A DNA stretch of 8,258 nucleotides from Bacteroidales bacterium (GTDB lineage Bacteria; Bacteroidota; Bacteroidia; Bacteroidales; UBA7960): positions 1-8,258 of the forward strand of contig SLOR01000070.1 in assembly GCA_007132395.1 (NCBI GenBank), given 5' to 3'. The notes beneath the pieces were generated by a model. It ran no database searches. It was not told the DNA's origin and worked only from the letters and a program-made list of their open reading frames with translations. Positions 6,522-8,258 of the stretch are shown here, in pieces (within the stretch, counting starts at the first letter, position 1; each line of letters begins with the position of its first letter). Position numbers and translations under genes: made by a program.

Positions 6522-7601
6522 ATGAAAAAGTTTCTGAGAATTTTTGCCTTAATTGTTGTACTGGCCCTTTTTGTGGGTACAGTAGGGTTTCTATACTCCA
6601 AGTCGAAAAGCAAACCTGTTGTGTATGACACCACACAGGCTTTTTATACCGACATAATCCGAAAAACCGTGGCCACCGGCAGCGTGGTGCCACGCAACGA
6701 AATCGAAATCAAGCCCACCGTTTCCGGTATTATTGATCAAATTTATGTTACGGAAGGCGATGTTGTGAAAAGCGGACAGGTGCTGGCCCGCATTCGTATT
6801 GTTCCCAACATGGTGAGCCTCAATGCCGCCGAAAGCCGTGTTAACCGTGCCCGGATTGCCCTCGAGGAGGCCCGCATTAATTTTGACCGTCAGGAAAAAC
6901 TTTTCGAAAAGCAGGTAATAGCCGAATCGGAGTTCATTCCCTTTCGTATTGCTATGAAAAACAGTATAGAAGAGCTGGAGTCTGCTGAAAATAACCTGCA
7001 GCTGATTCGCGACGGGGTGAGTAAAAGTACCGGTGAAACCAGCAATACGCTCATCCGTTCTACCATCGACGGGATGATACTGGAAGTGCCCGTGGAGATT
7101 GGCAACTCGGTAATAGAGGCCAATAACTTCAATGCCGGAACAACCATCGTTACTGTTGCCGATATGAGCGAAATGATGTTTAAAGGAAAGGTTGATGAGT
7201 CGGAAGTGGGCAGAATCAGTGAAGGAATGGAGCTTATCCTCAATATAGGTGCCATTGATGCCACCAATTTTACAGCTACCCTTGAGCATATTGCTCCCAA
7301 GGGTGTGGTAGAAAGCGGAGCCATTCAGTTTGAAATACGTGCTGCGGTAAGTCTTGACGATCAGCATTTTATCCGGGCTGGTTACAGCGCTACTGCCGAT
7401 ATCGTGCTGGAGCGTCGTGAGAACGTGCTGGCAGTTCAGGAAAGCGTTCTGGTGTTTGAGAACGGCAGCATATACGTGGAAGTGGAAAAAGAACCTCAGG
7501 TGTTTGACAAACAGTTGGTGAAAACCGGCGTGTCCGACGGTATCAATATAGAAATTCTTGAAGGGATTGATGAAGAGGTGAAAATCAAAAAACGGGTGTA
7601 G
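6522..7601 (+). CDS. Periplasmic adaptor / membrane fusion protein, MacA/HlyD type
   Basis: Bridges the inner-membrane ABC permeases to an outer-membrane channel in a tripartite exporter. The 359 residues begin MKKFLRIFALIVVLALFVG, a single N-terminal membrane anchor (about 5-26) with no lipobox cysteine. They continue with a first lipoyl half-domain (about 59-92, including KPTVSGIIDQIYVTEGDVV) and an alpha-hairpin coiled coil (about 98-155, rich in Glu, Arg and Ala). The second lipoyl half (about 165-190, STIDGMILEVPVEIGNSV), a beta-barrel (about 195-297) and a membrane-proximal domain ending in EEVKIKKRV complete it. Length and order match MacA (about 370 residues). It is the last gene of the operon, whereas MacA normally precedes MacB. 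A strong terminator follows 24 bases after the stop. No TolC-like gene is present here, so the outer-membrane partner must be encoded elsewhere. Confidence 0.93.
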   Translation: MKKFLRIFALIVVLALFVGTVGFLYSKSKSKPVVYDTTQAFYTDIIRKTVATGSVVPRNEIEIKPTVSGIIDQIYVTEGDVVKSGQVLARIRIVPNMVSLNAAESRVNRARIALEEARINFDRQEKLFEKQVIAESEFIPFRIAMKNSIEELESAENNLQLIRDGVSKSTGETSNTLIRSTIDGMILEVPVEIGNSVIEANNFNAGTTIVTVADMSEMMFKGKVDESEVGRISEGMELILNIGAIDATNFTATLEHIAPKGVVESGAIQFEIRAAVSLDDQHFIRAGYSATADIVLERRENVLAVQESVLVFENGSIYVEVEKEPQVFDKQLVKTGVSDGINIEILEGIDEEVKIKKRV

Positions 7602-7625
7602 TGAACCTTCATCTTACTGAATAAG

Positions 7626-7659
7626 AAAACCCCGGGAATTAAGCTCCCGGGGTTTTTTT
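7626..7659. terminator. Intrinsic terminator ending the exporter operon
   Basis: Perfect 12-bp stem, AAAACCCCGGGA (7626-7637) with TCCCGGGGTTTT (7645-7656), around a 7-base loop, followed by a T run to 7659. On the minus strand the A tract at its left end reads as TTTTCTT, so it may also stop transcription of the convergent gene that ends at 7683. Confidence 0.92.
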
Positions 7660-7682
7660 AATGGATGGAGATTTATATAAAT

Positions 7683-8258
7683 TTATTGAACCATCAGTTT
7701 GGTGGTTCTTGCATTTTCTCCGTTCACAACCCTTATCAGGTAGATACCTTTGGAGATTCCTTCAAGGTTCAGGCTGGTGGTTGGGCCGGAAGATACTTGC
7801 TGAATAATTACATTTCCGGTGATATCAATCAATGTAACCAGGCTATTGGGTAATGCATCAACAGTAACCTGCTCGCTTGCCGGGTTAGGAAAAACTTTTA
7901 CATCAAAACCTGCTGCAGGCAATGCCGGATCGTTAATATTTGTGGGATCAGGGGCATCACCTACTCTGATGTTGTCAAAATAAATGACAATGTCTTCATC
8001 AAGTGTCAGCGGATCTTCAAAGTCGGGCATAAAGGCGATTACAGGATATTCACCATCGGCATCCGGAAAATGGAATACGATGGTTTCCCATTCATTCACC
8101 TTGGTTTGAGGCTCCATCGATTCCAGTTCAAAAGTTCCTCCCGGGCCACCTTCTACTTTGAACTTTAAAGGGCTGATGCGGGGCTTCCAGACATCAACAT
8201 ACACATACTTGTGCTCGCTCATGTCAACTGTTTCAGGCAATGCTGACCAGAATCCGCC
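7683..8258 (-). CDS. C-terminal part of a secreted protein with a T9SS type A sorting domain (5' end outside window)
   Basis: The frame is open from the right edge to the stop at 7683-7685, giving 191 visible residues; the N-terminus and signal peptide lie beyond 8258. Two regions are visible. Residues about 1-100 look like the end of a beta-sandwich module of the carbohydrate-binding/galactose-binding type, with alternating polar and aromatic strands (MSEHKYVYVDVWKP, NEWETIVFHFPDADG, EYPVIAFMPDF) and the end strand IVIYFDNIRVGD. A Pro/Asn/Asp linker (DPTNINDPALPAAGFD) follows. The last 72 residues (7686-7901) are a T9SS sorting domain: VKVFPNPASEQVTV, LIDITGNVI, GISKGIYLIRV and TTKLMVQ. Such domains direct export through the outer membrane. 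The sugar-binding role is inference from the fold pattern; the catalytic or main domain cannot be seen. It converges on the exporter operon and shares its terminator region. Confidence 0.85.
   Translation of the reverse strand, partial: GGFWSALPETVDMSEHKYVYVDVWKPRISPLKFKVEGGPGGTFELESMEPQTKVNEWETIVFHFPDADGEYPVIAFMPDFEDPLTLDEDIVIYFDNIRVGDAPDPTNINDPALPAAGFDVKVFPNPASEQVTVDALPNSLVTLIDITGNVIIQQVSSGPTTSLNLEGISKGIYLIRVVNGENARTTKLMVQ

Noticed and set aside
6591..7367. Long minus-strand open frame opposite the adaptor gene
   Set aside because: It is a shadow of the strongly supported MacA/HlyD-type gene. Its product is His/Asn-rich without any domain pattern.

Overview
The window looks like a chromosomal piece from a Bacteroidota genome, probably a Bacteroidales/Marinilabiliales-type marine or anaerobic lineage (the lineage is inference). 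The main reasons are a type IX secretion (T9SS) C-terminal sorting domain at the right edge, start codons mostly without Shine-Dalgarno sequences and preceded by A/T-rich leaders, and a MacAB-type efflux operon with a separate ATPase and two FtsX-type permeases. All visible genes are intact except the last, which runs off the right edge.

Left block (1-2492): ssb (+) codes for single-stranded DNA-binding protein. It converges on a two-gene minus-strand unit: a 512-residue polytopic membrane protein (2492-954), then after 11 bases a hotdog-fold acyl-CoA thioesterase (942-535). A perfect 18-bp hairpin flanked by A and T tracts sits between the convergent genes and probably terminates both.

Middle spacer (2493-2992): 500 bases of A/T-rich sequence between divergent transcription units. 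I find no gene in it, only a few small inverted repeats, and it should carry the promoters for both sides.

Right block (2993-7601): a four-gene plus-strand operon codes for an ABC ATPase, two paralogous MacB/FtsX-type permeases and a MacA/HlyD-type membrane fusion protein. Together these are the inner-membrane and periplasmic parts of a tripartite exporter; no outer-membrane TolC-like gene lies in the window. The substrate cannot be read from the sequence. The gap between the two permeases holds an unusual repeat-like stretch. A strong G/C-rich terminator ends the operon, and a convergent minus-strand gene for a secreted T9SS cargo protein enters from the right.

No clear undescribed defence or mobile system is visible. 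The most unusual item is the 512-residue membrane protein, which I cannot place in a named family. It carries two sets of internal repeats that suggest a transporter-like, duplicated fold.
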